NCBI GenBank assembly: GCA_050173345.1
Contig: JBFXKW010000006.1
Span: forward strand, 1-64,000
Origin: SHWC01 sp050173345
GTDB taxonomy: Bacteria > Pseudomonadota > Alphaproteobacteria > UBA828
DNA: 64,000 nucleotides
Direction: 5' to 3'
Shown: piece by piece, positions 16,382 through 25,087 of the stretch
Layout: each line of letters starts with the position of its first letter
How positions within the stretch are numbered: the first letter of the stretch is position 1
Program-made: the position numbers and the translations under genes
The notes under the pieces: generated by a model
What the model was told of the DNA's origin: nothing
Databases searched by the model: none
The model's input: the letters and a program-made list of their open reading frames with translations, nothing else

Positions 16382-17302
16382 TTAGCTGCGCGGCATCCAG
16401 GCGGCCGCGCGCGCCTCGGCCTCGCGGCGCTGCTCGTCGCTGATCTCGTAGACGAACTCGGCCATGTAGACCCTGGCGAGCGCCGGCTCCTGCGCCTCGG
16501 CAAGCAGCAGCCAGTACCACGCCTCGGTCAGGTTCTGCTCGACGCCTTCGCCGCGGCCGTACATGCGCCCGAGCATCATCTGGCCCTTGGCGTAGCCGCT
16601 CTCCGCCGACTGCTTCATGTATTCGAACGCCTTGGCGTAATCCTGCGGCACGTCGTCGCCCATGTAGTAGAGCGAGCCGAGGGCGAACTGCGCGCTGGCC
16701 TCCTCGCCCGAGGCGGCCAGGCGGAACAGGTTCTGCGCCTTGGCCACGTCCTTGGGCACGCCGACGCCGAAATAGTACATGTAGCCGAGGTTCTTGAGCG
16801 CGCGCAGATTGCCCTTCTCGGCGGCCTGCTGGAAGAGCGCCGCGGCGCGCTCATAGTCGATCTCGACGCCGCGGCCCTCGAGATAGAAATTGCCGAGATT
16901 GCGCAAGGAGCGCGGGTCGCCCTGCTTGGCGGCGACCTCGTACCAGTGCATGGCGCGCGCATCGTCCTGTGCCACGCCCTTGCCGAGCTCGTAATAGGTG
17001 CCGAGCGCGTGCGCCGCGCCGACATGGCCTTGGCCTGCCGCCTTCTCGAACCAGGCGGCGGCCTGGCCCGGATCGATCGCGACGCCGCGGCCCTGGTCGT
17101 AGATCAGGCCGAGCTGGTATTGCGCCTCGGCATCGCCGTTCTCGGCGGCCGGCCGCAGCGCCTCGAGCGCCTCGCCGAACAGGCCGGCATCCTTGGGCGG
17201 TGCGGCGTCATCGGCGAACGCCGGCGCGCCGGCGAGACAGGCGAGGAAGGCGAGCGACGCGCCCAGCCGGCGCGCCGCCTTGCACGAGAGAGATGGTTTC
17301 AC
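16382..17302 (-). CDS. Secreted Sel1-repeat (TPR-like) protein
   Basis: The 306-residue protein has a signal peptide (LGASLAFLACLAGAPAFA) followed by about seven Sel1-like repeats of 36 residues. Each has the pattern A-LG--Y--G-GV--D---A--W---AA-QG (for example AAHALGTYYELGKGVAQDDA). Sel1 repeats form a solenoid that binds other proteins, often in envelope or signalling functions. The partner is unknown. Its ATG overlaps the stop of the dehalogenase gene by four bases, so the two are translationally coupled. Confidence 0.88.
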   Translation of the reverse strand: MKPSLSCKAARRLGASLAFLACLAGAPAFADDAAPPKDAGLFGEALEALRPAAENGDAEAQYQLGLIYDQGRGVAIDPGQAAAWFEKAAGQGHVGAAHALGTYYELGKGVAQDDARAMHWYEVAAKQGDPRSLRNLGNFYLEGRGVEIDYERAAALFQQAAEKGNLRALKNLGYMYYFGVGVPKDVAKAQNLFRLAASGEEASAQFALGSLYYMGDDVPQDYAKAFEYMKQSAESGYAKGQMMLGRMYGRGEGVEQNLTEAWYWLLLAEAQEPALARVYMAEFVYEISDEQRREAEARAAAWMPRS

Positions 17303-17997
17303 GACGTGCCTCCAAGACCGAGTAACGGCGGCAGTTCAGCGAGGCTGCGCAGCTCGGCGTCGGGCGCCGCCGGCAGCCGCTCCCGCTGCTGCCCGAAACG
17401 GTTGATCCAGGCGACCCTGAAGCCGAAATGCGCCGCGCCCGCGGCGTCCCAGGCGTTCGACGACTGAAAGCTGATGCGCGGCGCCGGCACCCCGAGCCGC
17501 TCGACGGCGAGCCCATAGACCGCCTTGTCCGGCTTGTAGACGCCGACCGCATCGACCGAGAGCACTGCATCGAGCAGGCCGCCGATGCCGGCGTTGCGGA
17601 CCGCAGCGTCGAGCATGGCGGGCGCGCCGTTCGAGAGAATCGCGGTGCGCATGCCGGCGGCGCTCAGCGTCTTCAGCATGGCGGGCACCTCGGGATAGAC
17701 GCCGAGCTCGAGATAGGCCTCCATCAGCCTGTCCTTGAGGCCGGCCTCGCCGAGCCCGAGCGAGGCGAGCGCGTAGTCGAGCCCGTCGCCTGTCACCTGC
17801 CAGAAATCGGCATAGGCGCCCATCAGGCTGCGCAGCCAGGTGTATTCGAGCTGCTTGGTGCGCCACAGCGCCGACAGCCGCTCGGCCTTGTCGCCGAGCG
17901 CGGCGCGGTGCCTGGCCGCCGCGCTGTTGAAGTCGAACAGCGTGCCGTAGGCGTCGAACACGCAGGCGCCGATATCGGCGAAGCGGGGATGGGTCAT
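17299..17997 (-). CDS. Haloacid dehalogenase, type II
   Basis: The 232-residue HAD-superfamily enzyme contains all core motifs: VFDAYGTLFD with the nucleophilic Asp, AILSNGAP, KPDKAVY with the Lys, and SSNAWDAAGA typical of L-2-haloacid dehalogenases. These convert 2-haloalkanoic acids to 2-hydroxyacids by an ester intermediate on Asp. The length and the SSNAWD motif support the specific subfamily. The natural substrate may differ. First gene of a coupled pair with the Sel1 protein. Confidence 0.9.
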   Translation of the reverse strand: MTHPRFADIGACVFDAYGTLFDFNSAAARHRAALGDKAERLSALWRTKQLEYTWLRSLMGAYADFWQVTGDGLDYALASLGLGEAGLKDRLMEAYLELGVYPEVPAMLKTLSAAGMRTAILSNGAPAMLDAAVRNAGIGGLLDAVLSVDAVGVYKPDKAVYGLAVERLGVPAPRISFQSSNAWDAAGAAHFGFRVAWINRFGQQRERLPAAPDAELRSLAELPPLLGLGGTS

Positions 17998-18088
17998 GGG
18001 GCCGCTGGGTTCCCTTCCGATCGGCGTCCGCCGTCTGTGTTCGAGGCGCCGATGCTACCCTGCCGAGGCACGAGGTCGAAAGCCCCGC

Positions 18089-19165
18089 TTAACGCTTGAG
18101 GAGCAGCCAGCGGCGGCCCTCGACGATCTGCCAGGCGATCAGGCCCGGCACGCCGATCGCGACCTCGCGCACCCGCTTGATCAGCGAGAGGGCGAGCGAG
18201 ATCTCGGGCGGCAGGCCGATCACCGCGCCGAGCAGGACGTAGCCGCCCTCCTGCACGCCGAGCGAGGCCGGCACCATGAAGGCGCCGGAACGCACCGCCT
18301 GGCCGAGCGCCTCGATCATCAGGGCATCGAGCAGGCTGGCGTCCCGGCCCATGAAGTGGAGCGACAGCCAGACCTCGCCGGTGCCGAACACCCAGGAGAG
18401 GAACTGCAGGCTCAGGCTGTGCAGCACCGCGCCGCGGCGGCGATAGATCGCCCTGACCGCGGCGTCGAGCTCGCCCGCATTGCCGACCAGGTCGAGCCAG
18501 TCCTTGCCGCGCGCGAGCGCCTTGAAGAAGCGCGCGATGAAGCTGAAGAGGCCGATCCGCTGCACGATGTAGAAGAGGCCGACGCCGCCGAGGATGATGG
18601 CGGCGCCGATCGCCGCGTGGGTGGTGGCGCCGTTCTGCTCGCCATATTGCAGCACCAGCACAACGAGCCCGATCACCGCGAAGATGCCCTGGGCGAAGAC
18701 GCCGAGCGTGAGGTTGCCGACGATGTAGGCGCCCGCGTTGACGCCGGGCACGCCCGACATCACGAGCAGGCGGGTGCGCACGAACTCGCCGCCGATCTGC
18801 GCCACCGGCAGGAGCGTGTTGATCGATTCGCCGATCCAGTAGAGGCCGAACAGCCGCCACAGCCTGGGCCGGTGCGCGCGCTGCATGAGCCCGTAGAGGC
18901 CGAGCGCATCGAGCGCCATGGGCACGAGGTGGAACAGCGTCACGATGGCGATGCCCCAGCCGGCCGAGGCGATGGCGGCACCGATCGCCGCGGTATCCTC
19001 GAAGGCGATCAGCACCGCCATCAGGCCGAAGCCGAGCAGCAGGAAGAGCAGCGTCCAGAGGCGCGCGAGCTTGCTGCGACGGCGCCCGGCGGCTTCGGGC
19101 GGCGCGGCCGGCCCGCTCGCGCTCGGTTCGTTGGGGGATTGGTTCACGGTTCGTCCGGGCCGCAC
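18089..19165 (-). CDS. Flippase-like membrane protein (HpnL-like)
   Basis: The 358-residue protein has a basic, Pro/Ala-rich cytoplasmic start and about eight membrane segments. It has the family signature of lysylphosphatidylglycerol synthase transmembrane-type (UPF0104) proteins: WIGESINTLLPVAQIGGEF near the middle and GAFMVPASLGVQEGGYVLLG near the end. A gene of this family, hpnL, accompanies hopanoid genes, and the next gene upstream here resembles hpnI, so HpnL is likely. Function is probably lipid translocation. A second GTG at 19147 could also be the start. Confidence 0.8.
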   Translation of the reverse strand: MRPGRTVNQSPNEPSASGPAAPPEAAGRRRSKLARLWTLLFLLLGFGLMAVLIAFEDTAAIGAAIASAGWGIAIVTLFHLVPMALDALGLYGLMQRAHRPRLWRLFGLYWIGESINTLLPVAQIGGEFVRTRLLVMSGVPGVNAGAYIVGNLTLGVFAQGIFAVIGLVVLVLQYGEQNGATTHAAIGAAIILGGVGLFYIVQRIGLFSFIARFFKALARGKDWLDLVGNAGELDAAVRAIYRRRGAVLHSLSLQFLSWVFGTGEVWLSLHFMGRDASLLDALMIEALGQAVRSGAFMVPASLGVQEGGYVLLGAVIGLPPEISLALSLIKRVREVAIGVPGLIAWQIVEGRRWLLLKR

Positions 19166-19228
19166 CCTCGCGGCTGGGGGCGGATATTACGCGCCCCTCC
19201 CGAACCGGCACAACCGTACGAAACGCCT

Positions 19229-19279
19229 AGAGCGCGGTCCGATCAGGTTGCTTCGGCCTGATCGGTGAATCGCGCTCTA
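19229..19279. repeat. AGAGCGCGG / GATCAGG palindrome
   Basis: Arms TAGAGCGCGGTCCGATCAGG and CCTGATCGGTGAATCGCGCTCTA form a long stem with a TTGCTTCGG loop. A third AGAGCGCGGTCCG fragment follows at 19292. It shares the CCGATCAGG core with 15779-15827. It lies between the two hopanoid-associated genes. Confidence 0.7.
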
Positions 19280-19313
19280 ACTTGGTAAAGCAGAGCGCGG
19301 TCCGGGGAACGCC

Positions 19314-20453
19314 CTAGTCGAGCGCCATCATCTGCCCGCTCTGCTTCAGCGTGAACTTGTGGCCGCGCCAGGAAATGCCGTGGCCGACGAAGCTGCCGAG
19401 CCGCACCCCGAGGGTGATCATGTCGCGATAGGGGATCAGCCAGGGGCGGAACGGCACGCCTTCGCCGAAGTGCAGCCGCGCCGCGCCGTGCTGCACGAGC
19501 CGCAGCACCACCGCCGAAACGAACAGGAGCCCCGCCTCGGCCGACAGCCCGCTCACCACGAAGGCGAGCAGCGAGAGCGGCAGCGCGTCGGTGAAGATCG
19601 TCATGGGGTAGGACAGCGGCTGCACGGTGCGCAGCGTGCGTGCCCAGCGCAGCTCGTGCCTGAAGAGCGCGCGGAGGTCAGCCTCGCACACCACGTTGTC
19701 GATCAGGCTCGGCACGATAGCGAGGCGGTGGCCGGCGCGCTTGACCAACTCGCCCAGCATGTAGTCGTCGGCGATGTGATCCTTGATCGCCTCGATGCCG
19801 CCGATCCGGCTCAGCACGTCGCGGCGCACCGCCATGGTCTGGCCGAAGCAGGGCTCGAGCTTGCCGAGCGTGGTGGCGAGCAGCACGGAGGGCATGTACC
19901 AGTCGTTGAGGTAAAGCGCGCCGAGCGTCGAGGCGCGGCCCTCGCCCACCGTGCCGCGATAGAGGCAGGTCGCGCCGCCGACGCGGGGATCGTCGAAGGC
20001 CGCCGCAACCGCATCCAGATAGCCGGGGCCGACGCGGGTGTCGCTGTCGGCCATCACGATGATGCCGTGGCGCGCCGCCTGGAGCATGTTGGCGAGGTTC
20101 GAGACCTTGTAGTTGCGCCCGATCACGCGGCTGTCGACGACCACCGCGAGGTCGCGCTCCGGCAGCTCCGCGATCAGCCGGCGCACCACGTCGAGCGCAG
20201 GGTCGGCGGCGTCGCGCGCGCCGAAGACGATCTGATAGTCAGGGTAGTCCTGCAAGCAGTAGGAGAGCAGGTTCTCGTAGAGATGGGGCTCGGCGCCGCA
20301 GACCGGCTTGAGCACGGTGAGCGGCGGCCGCGCGCGCGGCTTGGGCGCGGCCAGCCGGCGCTTGAGCAGCATCACCGCGCTCACCAGCGTGACGTAGAGT
20401 AGCCCGGCCGCGGCCAGGCCCATGAACAGGCCGCTCACGATCTGATGTGCCAT
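19314..20453 (-). CDS. hpnI: Hopanoid-associated glycosyltransferase HpnI
   Basis: The 379-residue GT2-type enzyme has an N-terminal membrane helix. Its GT-A catalytic domain contains PPLTVLKPVCGAEPHLYENL, MADSDTRVGPGYLDAV with the DxD-type metal site, CFGQTMAVRRDVL and RHELRWARTLRTV (the QRRW-like region). Two C-terminal membrane segments follow. This matches HpnI, which transfers N-acetylglucosamine to bacteriohopanetetrol. The neighbouring HpnL-like gene supports the assignment. Ceramide glucosyltransferase is the related alternative. Confidence 0.85.
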   Translation of the reverse strand: MAHQIVSGLFMGLAAAGLLYVTLVSAVMLLKRRLAAPKPRARPPLTVLKPVCGAEPHLYENLLSYCLQDYPDYQIVFGARDAADPALDVVRRLIAELPERDLAVVVDSRVIGRNYKVSNLANMLQAARHGIIVMADSDTRVGPGYLDAVAAAFDDPRVGGATCLYRGTVGEGRASTLGALYLNDWYMPSVLLATTLGKLEPCFGQTMAVRRDVLSRIGGIEAIKDHIADDYMLGELVKRAGHRLAIVPSLIDNVVCEADLRALFRHELRWARTLRTVQPLSYPMTIFTDALPLSLLAFVVSGLSAEAGLLFVSAVVLRLVQHGAARLHFGEGVPFRPWLIPYRDMITLGVRLGSFVGHGISWRGHKFTLKQSGQMMALD

Positions 20454-20696
20454 GAAGCGCTACCCCTCAGCCTCGGCGCTCCCCGCGCAGCGGCCTAGCT
20501 TGCCATGCAACGGCAGGCAGCACTGAATCGCATATCGCGCCGGGGAGGTTCCAATGCGGTGACGGAACTGTGAAAGCCGTCTCGCCGCTCATTGATTGGC
20601 CTTCGCTGTCCCCCCGTGGCACTTGAGCACCGCACGGGGCTAGGTTAAGCCTTTGCTACGAAGCTCGCAGAAAACCCGCAAAACGCAAGGGGGAGA

Positions 20697-21491
20697 ATGA
20701 GTCGGATGGCGAAGAAATCAAGCCCGGAGCGCGGCCGGCTGAAGGGCCGGGTCGCGGTGATCACCGGCGGCGCGAGCGGCATGGGGCTGGCCAGCGCCGA
20801 GCTGTTCATCAAGGAAGGCGCCAAGGTCGGCATCGTCGACCTGAAGGACGAGAAGGCGCTCGCCAAGGTCGAGAAAGAGCTCTCGGGCCTCGCCGGCAAA
20901 AAGGGCCGAGTCGCGACCTGCCGTGCCGATGTCGGCGACGAGGCCCAGGTCAAGGAGGCGTTCGCCGCCATCCGCAAGGCGCTCGGCCCGGTCGACATCC
21001 TGGTCAACGCGGCCGGCATCGACACCACGAGCGAGGTCGCCAAGATGCCGACCGAGATGTGGGACCAGATGATCCGCGTCAACCTGCGCGGCACCTTCCT
21101 GTGCACCCGCGAAGCGCTCAAGGACATGAAGAAGGGCAAGTGGGGCCGGGTGATCAACTTCGCCTCGCAGCTCGCCCACAAGGGCGGGCCCGAGATGGCG
21201 CATTACTGCGCGACCAAGGCCGGCGTGATCGGCTTCACCCGCTCGCTCGCCTACGAGGTGATCAAGGACGGCATCACGGTGAACGCGATCTGCCCCGGGC
21301 CGATCGACACGCCGCTCTTGCGCCAGATCCCGAAGCACTGGCTCGACCGCAAGCAGAAGGAGCTGCCGATCGGCCGCTTCGGCCGGGTCGAGGAGGTGGC
21401 GCCGACCGTGCTCATGCTCGCGAGCGACCCAGACGGCGCCTACTATGTCGGCGCCACGCTCAACATGAACGGCGGCGACGTGATGGTCTGA
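20697..21491 (+). CDS. Short-chain dehydrogenase/reductase
   Basis: The 264-residue classical SDR has the NAD(P)-binding motif VAVITGGASGMGLASAELF, NAAGID, the catalytic YCATKAG (Tyr-x3-Lys) with an upstream Ser, and ICPGPIDTPLL. It most resembles FabG-like 3-oxoacyl-ACP reductases and 3-hydroxybutyrate-type dehydrogenases; the substrate cannot be told. The motif VDLKDE at the end of beta-2, with an Asp, favours NAD over NADP. AAGGGGGAG lies just before the ATG. The 243-base gap upstream shows no other gene. Confidence 0.9.
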   Translation: MSRMAKKSSPERGRLKGRVAVITGGASGMGLASAELFIKEGAKVGIVDLKDEKALAKVEKELSGLAGKKGRVATCRADVGDEAQVKEAFAAIRKALGPVDILVNAAGIDTTSEVAKMPTEMWDQMIRVNLRGTFLCTREALKDMKKGKWGRVINFASQLAHKGGPEMAHYCATKAGVIGFTRSLAYEVIKDGITVNAICPGPIDTPLLRQIPKHWLDRKQKELPIGRFGRVEEVAPTVLMLASDPDGAYYVGATLNMNGGDVMV

Positions 21492-21570
21492 GCGAGGCGT
21501 GCGAGGCGCGGCACGAGGCCGTGGCCGTGTGAACGGGGCAAGGGGCCGAACACCAGGGAGGGCAGAGGCC

Positions 21571-21984
21571 ATGTTGAAGGAGTTCAAGGAGTTCATCTCG
21601 CGCGGCAGCGTGATCGACCTTGCCGTCGGCATCGTGATCGGCGCGGCGTTCACCAGCGTGGTCAATTCGCTGGTCAACGACATCATCATGCCGCCGATCG
21701 GGCTGGCGCTTGCCGGCATCAACTTCAGCGACCTGTTCATCACGCTCTCGCCGGGCAGCTACGCCTCGCTCGAGGAGGCCAAGGCGGCCGGCGCCGCGAC
21801 CTGGAACTACGGCCAGTTCATCAACGCGATCATCAGCTTCCTGATCGTCTCCTTCGCCATCTTCGTGCTGGTCAAGGCGATCAACCGGCTGCGCCGCAAG
21901 CAGGAGGCGGCCCCTGCCACCCCGCCCGCGCCGCCGCGCAGCGAGCTGCTGCTCGAGGAAATCCGCGACCTCCTGAAGAAGTAG
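21571..21984 (+). CDS. mscL: Large-conductance mechanosensitive channel
   Basis: The 137-residue protein has the MscL layout: an amphipathic N-terminal helix (MLKEFKEFISRGSVIDLAVG), TM1 (IVIGAAFTSVVNSLVNDIIM), a periplasmic loop, TM2 (AIISFLIVSFAIFVLVKAIN) and the C-terminal cytoplasmic helix RSELLLEEIRDLLKK. It forms a homopentameric pore that opens on membrane tension to relieve hypo-osmotic shock. GGGAGG precedes the ATG. Confidence 0.97.
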   Translation: MLKEFKEFISRGSVIDLAVGIVIGAAFTSVVNSLVNDIIMPPIGLALAGINFSDLFITLSPGSYASLEEAKAAGAATWNYGQFINAIISFLIVSFAIFVLVKAINRLRRKQEAAPATPPAPPRSELLLEEIRDLLKK

Positions 21985-22030
21985 GATACCCGCTGCTGTC
22001 CGATAGGGAACGCACTGGCGTTGCATCTAC

Positions 22031-22130
22031 TCCATCGTCATGCGCGGACTTGATCCGCGCATCCAGGCTTCCGTAGAAAAGGCGGGCTTAGGGACTGGAT
22101 TGCCGGGTCAAGCCCGGCAATGACGATGGA
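22031..22130. repeat. Paired REP-type palindromes, CTTGACC family
   Basis: Two half-elements face each other and share outer ends (TCCATCGTCAT and ATGACGATGGA). The inner cores are GCGGACTTGATCCGC (mutated) and TTGCCGGGTCAAGCCCGGCA. It lies in the convergent gap between mscL and the Sel1/peptidoglycan-binding gene. Confidence 0.8.
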
Positions 22131-22153
22131 GGCGCGTCGCGCGACACCGCCCC

Positions 22154-22810
22154 CTACAGGCTCGCGTCCTTCAGCCGCGCGGCGAGGCCCCTGGTGATCT
22201 TGCCGGTGACCGGCAGGCCGTTGTCGCGCTGATACTGCTCGACCGCGGCGCGCGTGCGCTTGCCCGTCAGGCCGTCGGCCGGGCCGGGGTCGTAGCCGAG
22301 CCGCGCCAGCGCCTCCTGCACCACGGCGATGCCCGCCTTGTCCGCCGGCTCGTCGGCGCCGCCGAGCGCGGCGAACTGATCGGGCGTCAGCAGCGAGGCG
22401 GCGAGGTCGCGGTTCTTGACCGCGCGCTCGCGCTCGTCGCCGGGCGGGTAGTTCGCCGCGGCGCGGTCGAGCCAGCGATAGGCCTCGGCATAATCCTGCG
22501 GCACGCCCTGGCCCTTGGCGTAGAGCAGGCCGAGATTGTATTGCGCGACCGCATAGTCCTGCTCGGCGGCCCGCCGGTACCAGTGGGCCGCCATGGCGTC
22601 GTCCTGCGCGACGCCCTGGCCGGTATAATACATCAGGCCGAGATTGTGCTGCGCTGACGGCTCGCCCCGCTCGGCATGGGGCTGCATCAGCTTGAAAGCG
22701 GTTTCGTAGTCGCCCGCCTCGTAAGCGGCCGTGGCCTCTGCCCAATCATCCGCCGCCGCCGGGCCGGCGAGCGCGAGCGCAAGGAGGAGGGCAAAGAGGT
22801 AACGGGTCAT
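22154..22810 (-). CDS. Sel1-repeat and peptidoglycan-binding protein
   Basis: The 218-residue secreted protein has a signal peptide (MTRYLFALLLALALAGPAAA) and two to three Sel1 repeats (AQHNLGLMYYTGQGVAQDDA and AQYNLGLLYAKGQGVPQDYA). Its C-terminal domain of about 60 residues resembles peptidoglycan-binding domain 1 (VVQEALARLGYDPGPADGL, then KRTRAAVEQYQRDNGLPVTG). A periplasmic role at the cell wall is likely. Its ATG overlaps the stop of the short antitoxin-like frame upstream. Confidence 0.85.
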   Translation of the reverse strand: MTRYLFALLLALALAGPAAADDWAEATAAYEAGDYETAFKLMQPHAERGEPSAQHNLGLMYYTGQGVAQDDAMAAHWYRRAAEQDYAVAQYNLGLLYAKGQGVPQDYAEAYRWLDRAAANYPPGDERERAVKNRDLAASLLTPDQFAALGGADEPADKAGIAVVQEALARLGYDPGPADGLTGKRTRAAVEQYQRDNGLPVTGKITRGLAARLKDASL

Positions 22811-22989
22811 GATTCGGAGCTCGTTTTGGGCGGTGTCCGGGTGGCATCACGGCAGGTCGTACCAAGTGAATCAGACATCACGCTCGGCACTTCGACCTCA
22901 TGCGCCTCGCCACGGCGCTTGTCGCCTTGCGCGTAAGCCAAGGCGTCGGCAAGGCCGTCCATGATCTTGTCAAATGCGCTTCTGACCAT
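22807..22989 (-). pseudogene. Truncated HTH antitoxin-like remnant
   Basis: The first 36 of 60 residues (FDKIMDGLADALAYAQGDKR, then EAHEVEVPSV) look like the start of XRE/HigA-type antitoxins that accompany RelE-like toxins. In that family this segment is followed by a helix-turn-helix domain of about 55 residues. Here the reading continues into MSDSLGTTCRDATRTPP, which is unrelated, and ends at the start of the Sel1 gene. GGGGA before the ATG shows that the original start is kept. No toxin gene is nearby. I read it as a decayed antitoxin; a functional micro-protein cannot be excluded. Confidence 0.55.
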
Positions 22990-23056
22990 GATTTCCCCGA
23001 TAGTTCCTCCGATCGTCTAACCAAGATCAGAGCAGGTTCGAGGGTACCAGTCGAAA

Positions 23057-23131
23057 TGGTGCCGGCGGAGGGATTTGAACCCCCGACCCGCGCATTACGA
23101 ATGCGCTGCTCTACCCCTGAGCTACGCCGGC
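23057..23131 (-). tRNA. tRNA-Thr (anticodon CGU)
   Basis: On the minus strand a complete cloverleaf can be folded: acceptor stem GCCGGCG/CGCCGGC, D-arm GCTCAGGGGTAGAGC, anticodon stem GCGCA/TGCGC with loop TTCGTAA, T-arm with GGTTCAAATCC, discriminator A and an encoded CCA end. The anticodon CGT reads ACG threonine codons. It stands alone, 68 bases from the truncated antitoxin. Confidence 0.95.
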
Positions 23132-23263
23132 GATCCGGGCGCGGCGCCGGGCCGATTCCCTGGCGACGCGCGGGCACGCTAACCCCGGGCGTGAGGCACG
23201 TCAACGCACGGAGAGGTGCACGCGCCGAGTCTAAAGCCGGGCCGTGAAGGCTTCGTGAAACGC

Positions 23264-23281
23264 CGCGGCCGGCGGGCCGCG
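23264..23281 (-). terminator. Possible terminator of the repeat-protein gene
   Basis: A CGCGGC/GCCGCG hairpin with a six-base loop begins eight bases after the stop codon on the minus strand, followed by GTTTC. The stem is short and the T-run weak. Confidence 0.3.
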
Positions 23282-23288
23282 CCGCCTC

Positions 23289-24863
23289 TCAAACCGGGGG
23301 CACAGGGTCGGCGGTGACGAAATCGTCGGCGTCGAGGCCCTTGAAGCCCTTGAGCGTGATCGTGTGCTGCCCGGCTGCGATGCCGAGGAACGAGGTGCCG
23401 ATGTCGATCACCGTGCTGGCACCCGACACCTTGAAGTCGAGATCGGCGAAATCGAACGTGCCGCCGCCGTCAAGGCCGCCCTCGCCGAAGCCGTAGGCGA
23501 GCAGGTCGAGGAGGTCGCCCTCGCCGGGCCGGAAGTCGTAGATCACGTCCTTGCCGTTCAGGCCGGCGAAGGCGAACCTGTCGACGCCGCCCGAGGCGGC
23601 GCCCTTGGCGTCGCCCCAGAGATGGTCGTTGCCGCCCTTGGCATTGCCAAACATGGTCGCCGCGTCGCCGATGATCAGGTCATCGCCGGCACCGCCGATC
23701 AGCGTGTCGCTGCCGCCGATTGCGTCGCTGGACATCGCCCTCGCGTCGCCATAGAGCGCGTTGGACTGGCCGGCCTCGCTGACCACCGTCAATACGTCGT
23801 TGCCGCCGCGGGCGGTGCCCTCGACGCCATCGGCGTCGCCGTAGAGCTCGTTGCCGTCGCCGGTGGCACTCAGCTTGTCGTTGCCGCCGCGGCTATCGTC
23901 GGACGAGAGGCGAGCGTCACCGTAGAGGACGTTGCCGTCGCCCGAGACGCTCAGGGTATCACCGCCGCCGCGGGCGGTGAGGAATATCTCTTCGCCGGCG
24001 TCGCCGTAGAGAAGGTTGCCGCTGCCGCTGGCGCTCAGTGTATCGTTGCCGCCCCGCGCCTGATCGGACATGTTTAGGCCCGTATCGCCGTAGAGCTTGT
24101 TGCCGCTGCCCGAGGCGCTCAGCACGTCGTTGCCGCCCTGCACCTGGTTGGACATGTCTCGGCCCGTATCGCCGTAGAGCTCGTTGCCGCTGCCCGAGGC
24201 GCTCAGCACGTCGTTGCCGCCAACGGCGTCGATGAACATGCCGTGGCTGGTATCGCCGAACAGCCGGTTGCCGTCGCCCGTCGCGCTCAGCTTGTCGTTG
24301 CCGCCGCGAGCGTCGCCGAACATGCCCCGATTTACGCCGAGTTCGAGCATCATGTCGCCCGCGTCGCCTGCGAGAACGTTGCCGTCGCCGGTGGCGTTCA
24401 GCACGTCGTTGCCGCCGCGGGTGTCGCTGTCCAACCGGCCGGCGGAGTCGCCGTAGAGCCGGTTGCTGTCGCCCGAGGCGCTCAGCACGTCGTTGCCGCC
24501 ACGGGCGTATCCAGACAGGAGCCCGCCGGCATCGCCGGAGAGGATGTTGCCGTCACCCGAGGCACTCAGCACGTCGTTGCCGCCGCGGGCGCTGTCAAAC
24601 ATGTCGCCGCCGACGTCGCCAAGGAGGAAATTGTCGCTGCCGGATACGTGCAGCGCGTCGTTGCCGCCGCGCCCGGTGCCGGAGATCGTCTGGGCGTCGC
24701 CGACGAGGATGTTCTGGTTGCCCGTGGCGGTCAGGATGTCGTTGCCGCCAAGGCCCGTGGTCAGCGTGTTCTCATCGAACGGGTCGCCGTAGAGCGTGTC
24801 GCCGCCGGTGCCCGGAACGATGGTGTCGTTGCCCGTGGTGCCCGGGTTCGGAACGAATGCCAT
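23289..24863 (-). CDS. GGND-repeat (RTX-like) calcium-binding protein
   Basis: The 524-residue acidic protein is built of about 14 imperfect units of about 28 residues. A typical unit is GGNDVLSASGDGNxLYGD followed by a variable ten-residue spacer (residues about 38-430). The paired GGND and LYGD motifs resemble the Ca-binding nonapeptides of RTX beta-rolls but are spread over a longer period. The C-terminal 95 residues (DRFAFAGLNGKDVIYDFRPG, then LDLLAYGF) match the end of type I-secreted RTX proteins. There is no signal peptide, as expected for type I secretion, but no secretion genes are nearby. AGGGGGGA fixes the ATG. No enzymatic domain is present; a surface or matrix role is inferred. 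Confidence 0.8.
   Translation of the reverse strand: MAFVPNPGTTGNDTIVPGTGGDTLYGDPFDENTLTTGLGGNDILTATGNQNILVGDAQTISGTGRGGNDALHVSGSDNFLLGDVGGDMFDSARGGNDVLSASGDGNILSGDAGGLLSGYARGGNDVLSASGDSNRLYGDSAGRLDSDTRGGNDVLNATGDGNVLAGDAGDMMLELGVNRGMFGDARGGNDKLSATGDGNRLFGDTSHGMFIDAVGGNDVLSASGSGNELYGDTGRDMSNQVQGGNDVLSASGSGNKLYGDTGLNMSDQARGGNDTLSASGSGNLLYGDAGEEIFLTARGGGDTLSVSGDGNVLYGDARLSSDDSRGGNDKLSATGDGNELYGDADGVEGTARGGNDVLTVVSEAGQSNALYGDARAMSSDAIGGSDTLIGGAGDDLIIGDAATMFGNAKGGNDHLWGDAKGAASGGVDRFAFAGLNGKDVIYDFRPGEGDLLDLLAYGFGEGGLDGGGTFDFADLDFKVSGASTVIDIGTSFLGIAAGQHTITLKGFKGLDADDFVTADPVPPV
23625..24752 (-). repeat. In-frame ~84-base tandem repeats of the GGND protein
   Basis: About 14 coding units, most 84 bases (some 81-111). 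They are most alike where they encode GGNDVLSASG, whose plus-strand form GCTCAGCACGTCGTTGCCGC recurs, and variable in the linker. The pattern suggests expansion by unequal recombination, so copy number may differ between strains. Confidence 0.8.
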
Positions 24864-25087
24864 GTCGTATCCCCCCTGATGAATGTTGCCGTGGCTCGTC
24901 TCTTGTCGGTCCCCGATGCCGTGCCGCCGGCCGGCCCCGGCCGGTGCGCCCAAGCGGGGATCTTTGTGAGAACGTTATGATCCGGCGGCCGCGGCCGGCA
25001 AGTGAAATTGCCTTTTACTTGGCCGTATGACGCAGGAGCGATTGATCATTTATTTGAAATAATCGAAGAACCGGCGCCGGCCCGCGT

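Noticed and set aside
23625..24752. Tandem repeats considered as a CRISPR array
   Set aside because: The units are in frame, about 84 bases long, imperfect, and encode GGND beta-roll repeats; there are no unique spacers and no cas genes.
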